Shown: one piece after another, positions 36,403 to 44,221 of the stretch
Layout: each line of letters begins with the position of its first letter
Numbering within the stretch: the first letter of the stretch is position 1
Notes under the pieces: generated by a model
Told to the model about the DNA's origin: nothing
Databases searched by the model: none
What the model saw: the letters and a program-made list of their open reading frames with translations, nothing else
Program-made: the position numbers and the translations under genes
Source of the DNA: Paracidovorax citrulli
GTDB lineage: Bacteria > Pseudomonadota > Gammaproteobacteria > Burkholderiales > Burkholderiaceae_C
Length of the DNA stretch: 51,916 nucleotides
Assembly: GCF_900100305.1 (NCBI RefSeq)
Contig: NZ_FNEY01000035.1
Coordinates: 1 to 51,916 of the forward strand
Reading direction: 5' to 3'

Positions 36403-36680
36403 GGGGTCTCCTGAGTGGGATGGGGACGCCCCGTGCTGCCGCGCGATGCCGATGCGATGCGGCACCGATGCGATGCGACGGCACTTCGCCGATGCGGGCA
36501 GCCCATGGGGCGAGCGCGAGTGTTCCGTCCCACGCAACGGATGCGGTAGCCCGAATCAGCAACTGCAAAGGGCCCGGCCCTCTCCCCCGAGGGTGTTCCC
36601 CAACCCGCCATGGCGGTTGCCGTTTTGGGCTAACGCCTGCCGGAAGCGAGTTCCTATTCTCGCCAGGCATCACGACACCC
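36403..36680. promoter_or_regulatory. divergent control region with direct repeats
   Basis: This 278-base gap lies between the outer-membrane barrel gene (leftward) and the DUF6152 gene (rightward). Adjacent copies of CCGATGCGATGCG occur at 36449 and 36465, within an area rich in GATGC. It probably holds the promoters for both transcription units and an operator. No hexamers are assigned. Confidence 0.4.
36449..36483. repeat. two adjacent CCGATGCGATGCG direct repeats
   Basis: CCGATGCGATGCGGCA (36449-36464) is followed directly by CCGATGCGATGCGACGGCA (36465-36483), and GATGC recurs nearby (36445 and 36490). Each copy contains two GATGC units. The arrangement looks like an operator with repeated half-sites for a regulator of the divergent envelope genes. 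Confidence 0.5.
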
Positions 36681-37082
36681 ATGCCCGCCATGATCCATAC
36701 GCCTTCCTCGTCGCCGTCCCGCCGCAGGCTATGCCTTCTGACGCTCTTCGCCTGCGGCGCCCTGCCGTCGGTGGCGGCCGCGCACCACTCGTTCGCGATC
36801 TTCGACCAGACCCAGACGAAGAAGATCAAGGGTGTCGTCGCCCGGTTCGCGTGGACCAACCCCCACGTGACCCTCTACATCGACGTCCCCGGGCAGCCGC
36901 CCCGGCGATACAAGATCGAAACCGGCAGCGTCAATGCGCTGAAACGCGTCGGCTGGAAATCGGACTCGATCAAGGAAGGCGAGAGCGCCGAAGTCTCCTT
37001 CCACCCGCTCAAGAGCGGAGACCCCGGCGGCCTGCTCATCGAGATCCAGGTGGCCGCCGGCACGCTGGCGGGCGGCGGCTGA
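36681..37082 (+). CDS. exported DUF6152-family protein
   Basis: This 133-residue protein has a Sec-type signal ending at AHHSFA-like sequence (about 33-36). The mature N-terminus HHSFAIFDQTQTKKIKGVVARFAWTNPHVTLYIDV is the DUF6152 signature. The mature domain (about 35-125) is small and beta-rich. The family is found in the periplasm of proteobacteria, next to exported proteins of unknown function, and no biochemical role is known to me. ATG codons at 36681 and 36690 are both possible; the signal peptide tolerates either. The next gene starts 40 bases after the stop, so they are probably co-transcribed. Confidence 0.75.
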   Translation: MPAMIHTPSSSPSRRRLCLLTLFACGALPSVAAAHHSFAIFDQTQTKKIKGVVARFAWTNPHVTLYIDVPGQPPRRYKIETGSVNALKRVGWKSDSIKEGESAEVSFHPLKSGDPGGLLIEIQVAAGTLAGGG

Positions 37083-37122
37083 GGCAAGGCCGTGCCCCGC
37101 CCCAAGATGGAGAACCCCCGAT

Positions 37123-37881
37123 ATGCAACCGAAACGAAGCGTGATCGCGGCAGCGACCGTCCTGGCGCTGCTGGCGATCGCCACCGGAACGTACCTCAAG
37201 GTCAGCCGGGACGGAGAAGCGGCGCGCGCCGGCATCAGCGGCACCTGGGAGAGGACGCCCGACGGCTGGTTCGGCGAGAACCCGGACGATCCGGTCCATC
37301 CGGGTGGACCGATGGACCTCAAGGCGCCGTATGCCCGGGCCTACGCCGAGTTGAAGCAGAAGCAGGCCGCGGCGAACGCGGCGGGAACGCCGCTGGCCAC
37401 CACGAGCGCCAAATGCCTGCCCGAGGGCATGCCGACCATGATGGCCGCGCTCTTTCCGATCCAGATCATCCATGACGACAGGCAGGTCGTCGTCCTCGGC
37501 GAATACCTCCAGCAGGTGCGGCGGATTCTCCTGGACCAGCCCATGCCCGCCGTGGAGGACATGGACCCCACCTACCAAGGCTACTCGCGCGGCCGCTGGG
37601 AAGGCGGCGAGCTCGTCGTGGAAACCCGGGGCGTCCGCACGGACGTGACCTTCTACAACGTGCCGCACGGCAAGGACATGAAGATCACGGAACGCTTCAC
37701 GCTGCGCGGCCCGGACCACCTGCAGAACCATGTCCTGATCGAAGACCCCGAAGTGCTCGCTGCGCCGTACCGGTTCACCTTCGAATACAAGCGGTCGGAC
37801 TACCAGATCCAGGAGTACGTCTGCGAGAACAACCAGATCGTGATCGACAAGGAGGGCAAGGCGTCCCTCAGCCGCGATTGA
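37123..37881 (+). CDS. exported protein of unknown function, DUF6152-associated
   Basis: This 252-residue protein has one N-terminal hydrophobic segment (VIAAATVLALLAIATGTYL), a signal peptide or membrane anchor. The mature part carries GISGTWERTPDGWFGENP, CLPEGMPTMMAALFP, RRILLDQPMPAVEDMDPTYQ, SRGRWEGGELVVETRG and NHVLIEDPEVL. The CLPxGMPxMM and GxWEGxxLVVxTxG patterns recur in a family of periplasmic proteins that neighbour DUF6152 genes in my recollection; the biochemical role is not known. GGAGA at 37109-37113 lies 9 bases before the ATG. It starts 40 bases after the DUF6152 stop and 4 bases before the next ATG. Confidence 0.7.
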   Translation: MQPKRSVIAAATVLALLAIATGTYLKVSRDGEAARAGISGTWERTPDGWFGENPDDPVHPGGPMDLKAPYARAYAELKQKQAAANAAGTPLATTSAKCLPEGMPTMMAALFPIQIIHDDRQVVVLGEYLQQVRRILLDQPMPAVEDMDPTYQGYSRGRWEGGELVVETRGVRTDVTFYNVPHGKDMKITERFTLRGPDHLQNHVLIEDPEVLAAPYRFTFEYKRSDYQIQEYVCENNQIVIDKEGKASLSRD

Positions 37882-37885
37882 AGCC

Positions 37886-39361
37886 ATGCGGATCCATCCA
37901 CTCCTTCTTGCGCTGGCCCTCGTGTCCAACGCGTCCGCGGAGGTGCCGCGCATGCCCGCCGCGGTGCAGATTCCCTCTTCCGGGAAGCCGGCCCTGTCGT
38001 CGGCGCAGCGGCAGGGAACGGAGTACAGCGACCTCGCCAGGCACGGCTACGTCGAAGAGGAGTATTACCTCCAGGGCATCGCGCCGGCCATCACGGCAGC
38101 CGGGGAAACCCTTTTCCAGGCGCCCTACACCACGCGCATCCTCGTGCGCAAGCCGGCCGATCCGGCACGCTTCAACGGCACCGTGGTCATCGAGCCGTTC
38201 AGCTGGTTCGGCGAGCGCGGCGCTGGATGGATCCTCACGCGCGACTACCTGCTGCGCCGGGGGTATGCCTACGTCGGCTATACGCTGAACATCAACCAGC
38301 CCGCTGCCGATCCCAAGTTCATCTCGGAGACACCCGCCGCCGAAGCCGAGGCCATCGCGAGGTACGGAAAGATCGTGAACTTCGAATTCATGCGCCGCAT
38401 GGACTATGCCCGCTACGCGCCGCTGGGCACCTACTACGACCCGGTGCGCTTCACCCGCGGCGGCGCGCCCGACCCGTTCGTTCCGCAATCGCAGGGCATC
38501 GCCGCCCAGCTCGCCCTCCTGCTGAAGACCCGGGCTCCGCGGGGCCCGGTGGGTGGCCTGAACGTGCGCCGCATCTACGTCAACAGCTGGGCCGTGACGG
38601 CGCAGGTCTGGATGGACTACCTCGACCAGGGCCGGCACCAGCAATGGCGCATGCCCGACGGGCGTCCGCTCATCGATGCATACATGACCGGCCGCATGGC
38701 CTACGGCGAGGTGGGCGGCGATGCCGTCCGGGTGCCGCGGAAGATGCCCGACCGCGCGCCTTTCGTGACCATCTACAGCCAGTCCGAGCTCATGCACGAC
38801 GCGATCGAGCAGATCCCGCTGCCGCAGGACACGGACCGCCCGCGGCTTCGCTACTACGAGGTGACCGGCATGCCCCACCTGCGCCTGGCCGACCTGGGCA
38901 CCGAACATACCGAATTGCTTCCGGCGGACGTCGGCAAAGGCGACGATCCGCGTTGCCGCACGCTGTACGACGAACCGGTGGAACTGATCGCCTCGGCCCT
39001 CCTGGACGGAATGGATCGCTGGGTCCGCGAGGACAGGCCCATGCCCAGGGCACCACGGGTGGCGCGCGAAGGCAAGGCCGCGGCCCGCGATGCCGGGACC
39101 GGCAACATGCAGGGAGGCGTGCGGCCGCCCTGGATCCGGGTGCCGAGCGCCGCCTACCTGACCGAACAGGAAACGGGCTGCGGCCTGGTCTACGACACCA
39201 AGCTTCCGTATCCGCAGGCAGAGCTGCGCAGGCGCTATGGGAACTTCGGCAACTATGAACGGCAGTTCAACGAAGCCAGGCATCTGTCGGTCAGGGAAGG
39301 GTATCTGCTTCCGGAGGACGCGGCGCGCCTGCGGCCGGTCGCGACGCCCGGTGATTTCTAG
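37886..39361 (+). CDS. exported alpha/beta-hydrolase-domain protein
   Basis: This 491-residue protein has a short signal peptide (about 1-18, ending NASAE). The body fits an alpha/beta hydrolase-like domain of the type found in exported proteins with the NGTVVIEPFSWFGERGAGW region and the oxyanion side at VYVGYTLN-like strands. GxSxxG is not obvious: the expected nucleophile region is IYVNSWAVTAQVW (NSW followed by Ala-Val), so Ser in NSWAV is the candidate nucleophile. A His near the C-terminus (GMPHLRLADLG) could complete a triad. It follows the preceding gene by 4 bases and precedes the DUF6644-like genes by 24. An esterase or lactonase role on the imported compound is speculation. Confidence 0.65.
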   Translation: MRIHPLLLALALVSNASAEVPRMPAAVQIPSSGKPALSSAQRQGTEYSDLARHGYVEEEYYLQGIAPAITAAGETLFQAPYTTRILVRKPADPARFNGTVVIEPFSWFGERGAGWILTRDYLLRRGYAYVGYTLNINQPAADPKFISETPAAEAEAIARYGKIVNFEFMRRMDYARYAPLGTYYDPVRFTRGGAPDPFVPQSQGIAAQLALLLKTRAPRGPVGGLNVRRIYVNSWAVTAQVWMDYLDQGRHQQWRMPDGRPLIDAYMTGRMAYGEVGGDAVRVPRKMPDRAPFVTIYSQSELMHDAIEQIPLPQDTDRPRLRYYEVTGMPHLRLADLGTEHTELLPADVGKGDDPRCRTLYDEPVELIASALLDGMDRWVREDRPMPRAPRVAREGKAAARDAGTGNMQGGVRPPWIRVPSAAYLTEQETGCGLVYDTKLPYPQAELRRRYGNFGNYERQFNEARHLSVREGYLLPEDAARLRPVATPGDF

Positions 39362-39385
39362 CCACGCTTTGCGGAGGACCATCCG

Positions 39386-39874
39386 ATGTCATCAGCACAC
39401 TTCATCGCCTGGCTCTACGAGTCCGCGTTGAGCACGACGATCAGGGACGTCCTCTGGATCGTTCCACTGGTCCAGAGCATCCACATCCTGGCCATCGCGG
39501 TGCTCCTCGGCGCCGCGCTGGTCTCCGACCTGCGCCTGGCCGGCCTCCTGGCCACGGACGAGCCCGCGGGAGACATCGTGCGCCGGTATGTCCCGTGGAT
39601 GCGCAATGCGCTGATCGTCCTGCTCGCGACCGGACTGATCATGACCATCGGCGAGCCGGACCGGGTCCTCAGGAACATGACGTTCTGGCTCAAGATGGCC
39701 CTGGTCGTGGGCGCGTTCTCGCTGACCTGGCTCGTACGGCGCCCCCTGCTGCACCGCACCGCGGGCGTACCGGGCGCGCCGGCGCCCTCCTCCGCCTGGC
39801 CGCTCGCGTGGCTGTCGATCGCGCTGTGGTGCACCGTGATCTTCTTCGGCCGCTGGATCGCCTACACGATCTAG
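39386..39874 (+). CDS. DUF6644-like membrane protein, copy 1
   Basis: This 162-residue inner-membrane protein has about four helices (about 20-50, 70-90, 98-118, 140-160). A conserved-looking pattern is IHILAIAVLLGAALVSDLRLAGLL near the second helix, a Trp/Lys pair in NMTFWLKMALVVGAF and a C-terminal IALWCTVIFFGRWIAYT. Neighbouring copy 2 (39907-40395) has the same length and pattern (LHVIGIALVFGTILIVDLRLLG, LFWWKMGVIAL, ALWTGVVVLGRWIGFV), so the two arose by duplication and may form a heterodimer. The role is unknown; conserved His and Trp residues could bind haem. GGAGGA lies before the ATG. Confidence 0.7.
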   Translation: MSSAHFIAWLYESALSTTIRDVLWIVPLVQSIHILAIAVLLGAALVSDLRLAGLLATDEPAGDIVRRYVPWMRNALIVLLATGLIMTIGEPDRVLRNMTFWLKMALVVGAFSLTWLVRRPLLHRTAGVPGAPAPSSAWPLAWLSIALWCTVIFFGRWIAYTI

Positions 39875-39906
39875 TCCGTCCTCCCCAAGCTTTCCCCACT
39901 CCCGCC

Positions 39907-40395
39907 ATGGAACTTCAATCGACGCTGCAGGCCATCCAGGACACCCGCCTGGCCGCACTGATCCGCGAATCCGGCTCGGCTTTCCCGGCCCTGGAATCGC
40001 TGCACGTGATCGGCATCGCCCTCGTGTTCGGCACGATCCTGATCGTGGACCTGCGGCTCCTCGGTCGCGCGTCCCACCGCCGGAGCGCGCATCGGCTCAT
40101 CCAGGAACTGCTGCCGTACACCTGGATGGCCTTCGCGGTCTGCGTGCTCACGGGCGTGCTCATGTTCATTTCCAACGCCACCGGCTACGTGGAAAACCGG
40201 CTTTTCTGGTGGAAGATGGGAGTGATCGCGCTGGCGGGCGTGAACATGGGCATCTTCCACGGGGGCGCCTACCGCCGCATCCATGAGTGGGACACCTCGC
40301 CGACACCCCCCGGCCCCGCGCGCCTGGCGGGCTTCAGCTCCATGGCGCTGTGGACGGGCGTGGTCGTCCTCGGCCGCTGGATCGGCTTCGTCTGA
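39907..40395 (+). CDS. DUF6644-like membrane protein, copy 2
   Basis: This 162-residue inner-membrane protein is paralogous to the preceding gene, with about four helices. The shared frame is LESLHVIGIALVFGTILIVDLRLLG (compare copy 1), then FWWKMGVIALAGVNMGIFHGGAYRR and ALWTGVVVLGRWIGF at the C-terminus. His residues near 33, 70 and 119 differ from copy 1, which suggests different partners or cofactors. The ATG at 39907 is 33 bases after the copy 1 stop, and the TonB receptor gene starts 26 bases after its own stop, implying one operon. Confidence 0.7.
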   Translation: MELQSTLQAIQDTRLAALIRESGSAFPALESLHVIGIALVFGTILIVDLRLLGRASHRRSAHRLIQELLPYTWMAFAVCVLTGVLMFISNATGYVENRLFWWKMGVIALAGVNMGIFHGGAYRRIHEWDTSPTPPGPARLAGFSSMALWTGVVVLGRWIGFV

Positions 40396-40420
40396 TTCCC
40401 CGCGGGACGGCGGAAACGGC

Positions 40421-42532
40421 ATGCGGAACATCGGTCTGGCGCTGCTGCTGGGCAGCACGGGCGCCCCGGCGCAGGAAGGGCCTGCCCCCGCGCCCACCCT
40501 GGGCACGGTGGAAGTCCGGGCCGAGCGCGCGGCGCCCGGCAGCTCGCTGGGGCTGGACATCCCGCAGGACGTGGGCTCCCGCCTGGGCCTCACGCCCCGC
40601 GAGACTCCCGCCAGCGTCAGCGCCATGGACGCGGAGGACATCGCCGGCCGCGACCTCACCCGCGCCCAGGATGTCGCCACGCGCATGCCGGGCATCACCG
40701 AATCGCCGGCGCCGGGCAATGGCGGCACATCGCTGTCCGCACGGGGCTTCGTGGGGCACAACTCCGTCGCCCAGCTGATCGACGGAACGCGTCTGGCCGT
40801 CGCCGCGGGCACCGTGACCTACCCGTTCTCCACCTGGCCGCTGGCCTCGGTCGAAGTCCTGCGCGGGCCCGCGTCGGTGCTGTACGGCGACGGGGCCATC
40901 GGCGCGGCGGTGAACTACGTCACGCGCAAGCCCGCCTGGAACCGGACGCACCGCGAGGCATTCCTGACAGCGGGCTCGCATGGGCAACGGCAGGGCGGCG
41001 TCGGCTTGCGCGGCCCCGTCAACGACGCCGCCGCCTACTCGGTCTATCTCGACGCCGCCGGCGGCGACGGCTACCGGGCACTGGAGGAAGTGGAGCGCCG
41101 CAACTACGCGCTGGCACTGTCCGTCAGGCCCGCGTCCGGACTGGCGGCCACCTTCTCGCTGGACGGCGGAATGAACGACGATGCGCGCTACTTCGGTACA
41201 CCGCTGCGCGGCGGAAGCTTCGACGACCGGGTACGACGCATCAACTACAACGTTTCGGACGCGGTCGTGCGCTACGACGACCGGCTCTGGCGCGCGAAGG
41301 TGGAATACCGTGCCGGCCCGGACGTGCGGCTGCGCAACGAGACCTACCACGCGACCTCGGAGCGCCACTGGCGCAACGCCGAATCCTATGGCTTCGACCG
41401 CACCGGCGGCTCCGTCATCCGCTCGGACTACCTGGAGATCCTGCACGACCTGCAGCAGACCGGCAACCGGCTGGACGTGAGCATCGACGGCTCGGTCGCC
41501 GGCCTTCCGAACCGCTTCGTCGCCGGCGTGGACTGGCACCGCACCAGGCTCCTGCACACCAACAATGCACCCTACCGCGGGGCCAGTGCGGTCGATCCCT
41601 ACGCCTTCGACCCCGGCGTCTTCGACAGCCCCGACCCCACCAAGCCCGGGCGGCAGGCCCGGCTGCGGACGACCGCGCTCTACGCCGAGAACGCCCTGGA
41701 CCTGGCCCCGCGATGGAAGCTGGTGGGCGGACTGCGCCACGAGCGCACCAGGCTCGATGACGACAACCTGCGAACGGCCGTGCGCCAGCGCAAATCCTAC
41801 GCCCCCACGACGGGCCGGATCGGCCTGGTGTGGACGGCCAGCGAGACCCTGTCTTTCTACGGCCAGTACGCCACCGGCACCGATCCGCTGAGCGGCGCGC
41901 TGTCCCTGCCCGGCGGCGGCACGGTCTTCGACCTGACCCGCGGGCGGCAGGCCGAGGTGGGCGCCAAAGGCCTGCTGCCCGCCATCCGCGGCGAGTGGAC
42001 CGCCGCGGCTTACCGGATCGACAAACGCCACCTGCTCTCGCGCGATCCCGACGAGCCGGGCGTCGTCCGGCAGGTCGGGCACCAGTCCTCCACCGGGCTC
42101 GAACTGGCGTTCGCCGCGGAACCGGTGTCCGGCTGGACCGTGGACGCCAATGCCGCATGGCTGCGGGCCCGCTATGAGGACTTCGACGAGGCGAGCGGCG
42201 GCACGGCGGTATCGCGACGCGGGAACGTGCCGGTCGGCGTGCCGGAGCGCACGGCCCATCTCTGGACCACCTACCGCCTCGCCCCCCGATGGCGTGCCGG
42301 CGCGGGACTGCGCTATGTCGGTGCGCGGTTCACCAACGCGGCGAACTCGGGCCGGTTGCCCGGCTACACCGTGGCCGATGCTTCGCTGGCGTACGAGCAT
42401 TCCTCCGCGCTGCGGCTCATGCTGTCGGTACGGAACCTGGCCGATCGCACGTATCCGGTGTCCGGCTCCGGTTCGACCTGGCTGCTGGGAGCGCCGAGGA
42501 CCGTGCAACTGACCCTCCGCGCGACGTTCTGA
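40421..42532 (+). CDS. TonB-dependent outer-membrane receptor (siderophore/catecholate type)
   Basis: This 703-residue receptor has a short signal peptide (to about residue 19), then a plug domain with TPASVSAMDAEDIAGRDLTRAQDV and TLSARGF-like sequence (LSARGFVGHNSVAQLIDGTR), then EVLRGPASVLYGDGAIGAAVNYVTRKP, the classic plug end. The 22-strand barrel ends with RTVQLTLRATF, with the terminal Phe. The pattern is that of ferric-siderophore receptors of the FoxA/FhuA branch. The gene lies directly after the DUF6644 pair and before the PepSY gene, whose relatives reduce or process imported ferric siderophores. An in-frame start at 40283 lies inside the preceding gene and is rejected. Confidence 0.85.
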   Translation: MRNIGLALLLGSTGAPAQEGPAPAPTLGTVEVRAERAAPGSSLGLDIPQDVGSRLGLTPRETPASVSAMDAEDIAGRDLTRAQDVATRMPGITESPAPGNGGTSLSARGFVGHNSVAQLIDGTRLAVAAGTVTYPFSTWPLASVEVLRGPASVLYGDGAIGAAVNYVTRKPAWNRTHREAFLTAGSHGQRQGGVGLRGPVNDAAAYSVYLDAAGGDGYRALEEVERRNYALALSVRPASGLAATFSLDGGMNDDARYFGTPLRGGSFDDRVRRINYNVSDAVVRYDDRLWRAKVEYRAGPDVRLRNETYHATSERHWRNAESYGFDRTGGSVIRSDYLEILHDLQQTGNRLDVSIDGSVAGLPNRFVAGVDWHRTRLLHTNNAPYRGASAVDPYAFDPGVFDSPDPTKPGRQARLRTTALYAENALDLAPRWKLVGGLRHERTRLDDDNLRTAVRQRKSYAPTTGRIGLVWTASETLSFYGQYATGTDPLSGALSLPGGGTVFDLTRGRQAEVGAKGLLPAIRGEWTAAAYRIDKRHLLSRDPDEPGVVRQVGHQSSTGLELAFAAEPVSGWTVDANAAWLRARYEDFDEASGGTAVSRRGNVPVGVPERTAHLWTTYRLAPRWRAGAGLRYVGARFTNAANSGRLPGYTVADASLAYEHSSALRLMLSVRNLADRTYPVSGSGSTWLLGAPRTVQLTLRATF

Positions 42533-42538
42533 CCCGCC

Positions 42539-44078
42539 GTGGCACCCGCCTCCCTCAAGCCAGGCCTGGCCTGGCTGCACAAATGGCTCGGCATTCCGCT
42601 GGCGCTGCTCTTCTCCATGTGGTTCGCCAGCGGCGTGGTCCTGTACTTCGTACCGTTCCCGACGCTCACCGAGCACGAGCGCCTCGCCGCCCTGCCCGCG
42701 CTGGAAGCTTGCCCGATGGCTGCCTGGATGTGGCCGAGGCCGCCCGGCGGGCGCAACTGGAAGTGCGGCAGGCCCGGCTGGGCATGTGGGGAGAGCGGGC
42801 CGTGTGGCGCGTCCTGGCCACGCCGGCCGGCAATCCGCACCGGCCGCCGGCCTGGCATGCCCTGGATGCCGCCACCGGGGAGATCCTTGCGCCGCTGGAT
42901 CCCGCGCAAGCCATGCGCCTGGCCGAACGGTTCAGTGGACGCGTGGCCACCGCCATCGAGCCGCTGGACCGCGACCAATGGACCGTGCCCCAGGGGCTGG
43001 ATGCCTACCGCCCCCTGTACAGGATCAGCCTCGGGGCGGGCCCCGGAGGCGACGACGGCCTGCAACTGTACGTCTCCCCCGCGCGGCGGAGGTGGTGCGC
43101 GACACGCGGCGATCCGAACGCTTCTGGAACTGGCTGGGCGCGGTGCCGCACTGGATCTATCCGACGGCGCTCCGGCAGTTCCCGCAGGCCTGGAACCAGG
43201 TGGTGGTCTGGCTGTCGATCCCGGGCGTCGTGGTCGCGGCCACCGGGCTGGCGCTCGGCATCTGGCAGCTCTTCGCGCACCGCTCGCGCTGGATTCCCTA
43301 CCGCAAGTTCTGGATGCGCTGGCACCACCTGCTGGGCCTGTGCGCCGGCGTCGCCACGCTCACGTGGATATTGTCGGGGCTGCTGTCCATGAACCCCTTC
43401 GGCGTCTTCGGCGACGGGGCCCCGGAGACCGAAGAGCGCCGGCGCTGGCAGGGGGCGGCCGCAACGCCGGTGCATCCTGTGGCTTCCGCCTTGGCGGATA
43501 GCCGGCGCAAGGGCCTGCGGGCCGTCGAACTGGAACTGGTCGTGGTCGGCGGACAGTCCTGGTACAGGCTGCGCGAAGCCGGCCGCGGCTGGCTGATCCG
43601 CGCGGATGCCGCGGGCGCGGGCGAAGTGGTGGAGCGCCTGCCCGCCTCCCTGATGGCCAGCACGCTGTCCGGCCTGCGCCGGCACCCGCCCGTCCGGCTC
43701 GAACGCCTCACCTCTTACGACGGGCTCTACTACGCCCGCCATCCATTGGCACCGGAGACGCGCTGGCTGCGGCCATTGCCGGTATGGCGCGCCACCTGGG
43801 CCGATGGCACCGCGGCCTACGCCGACCCGGGCAGCGGCCGCATCCTGCTGCGCGCGGACCCACGCCGGCAGTGGCAGCGCGTGCTCTACAACGGCCTGCA
43901 CAGCCTGGACTTCGCCCCCCTGCTGGCCCGGCCGATGCTGCGCGACGCCCTGGTCCTCGGCCTGTCGGCAGCGGGCTTCCTGACGAGCGTGACCGCTTGC
44001 GTGCTGGCCTGGCGCGCACTGTCGCGCGGCAGGCGAACGCGGGTGCCCGCGAGGCCTTCCCCTGGGCCAGGGGACTGA
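42539..44078 (+). pseudogene. PepSY-associated membrane protein, broken by two frameshifts
   Basis: Three pieces in successive frames read as one PepSY-TM protein of about 510 residues. Piece A (GTG at 42539 to about 42706) has LAWLHKWLGIPLALLFSMWFASGVVLYF. Piece B (about 42707-43080) has CLDVAEAARRAQLEV through DGLQLYVSP. Piece C (43081-44078) has AAEVVRDTRRSERFWNWLGAVP, three more helices and [14 protein letters not shown]. Each switch corresponds to a one-base loss. The second lies in the CCCCC run at 43076-43080, where one extra C restores the frame exactly. Intact relatives sit beside TonB receptors and are thought to reduce or strip iron from siderophores in the inner membrane. It could be a true pseudogene or a consensus-sequence error. 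Confidence 0.85.
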
Positions 44079-44221
44079 AGCGAACCCGCCCGTCCGCGGG
44101 ACTCGCGCCCCGGGGCGACCGGCGGGGCTTCCTGAAGAGGGAAAAGCTCACGCAGGATAATCGCCCATCGCATCGGATTCATCCGGCGGACGCCCCGGCT
44201 TCGGCCCGCCCGCCCAGCGCC

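Noticed and set aside
40283-40420. Earlier start for the TonB receptor
   Set aside because: It lies inside the preceding membrane gene and would put 46 residues before the signal peptide.
42539-43501. A separate 320-codon protein starting at 42539
   Set aside because: After about codon 56 this frame loses PepSY content and becomes Pro/Gly/Arg-rich, while the conserved sequence continues in the neighbouring frames.
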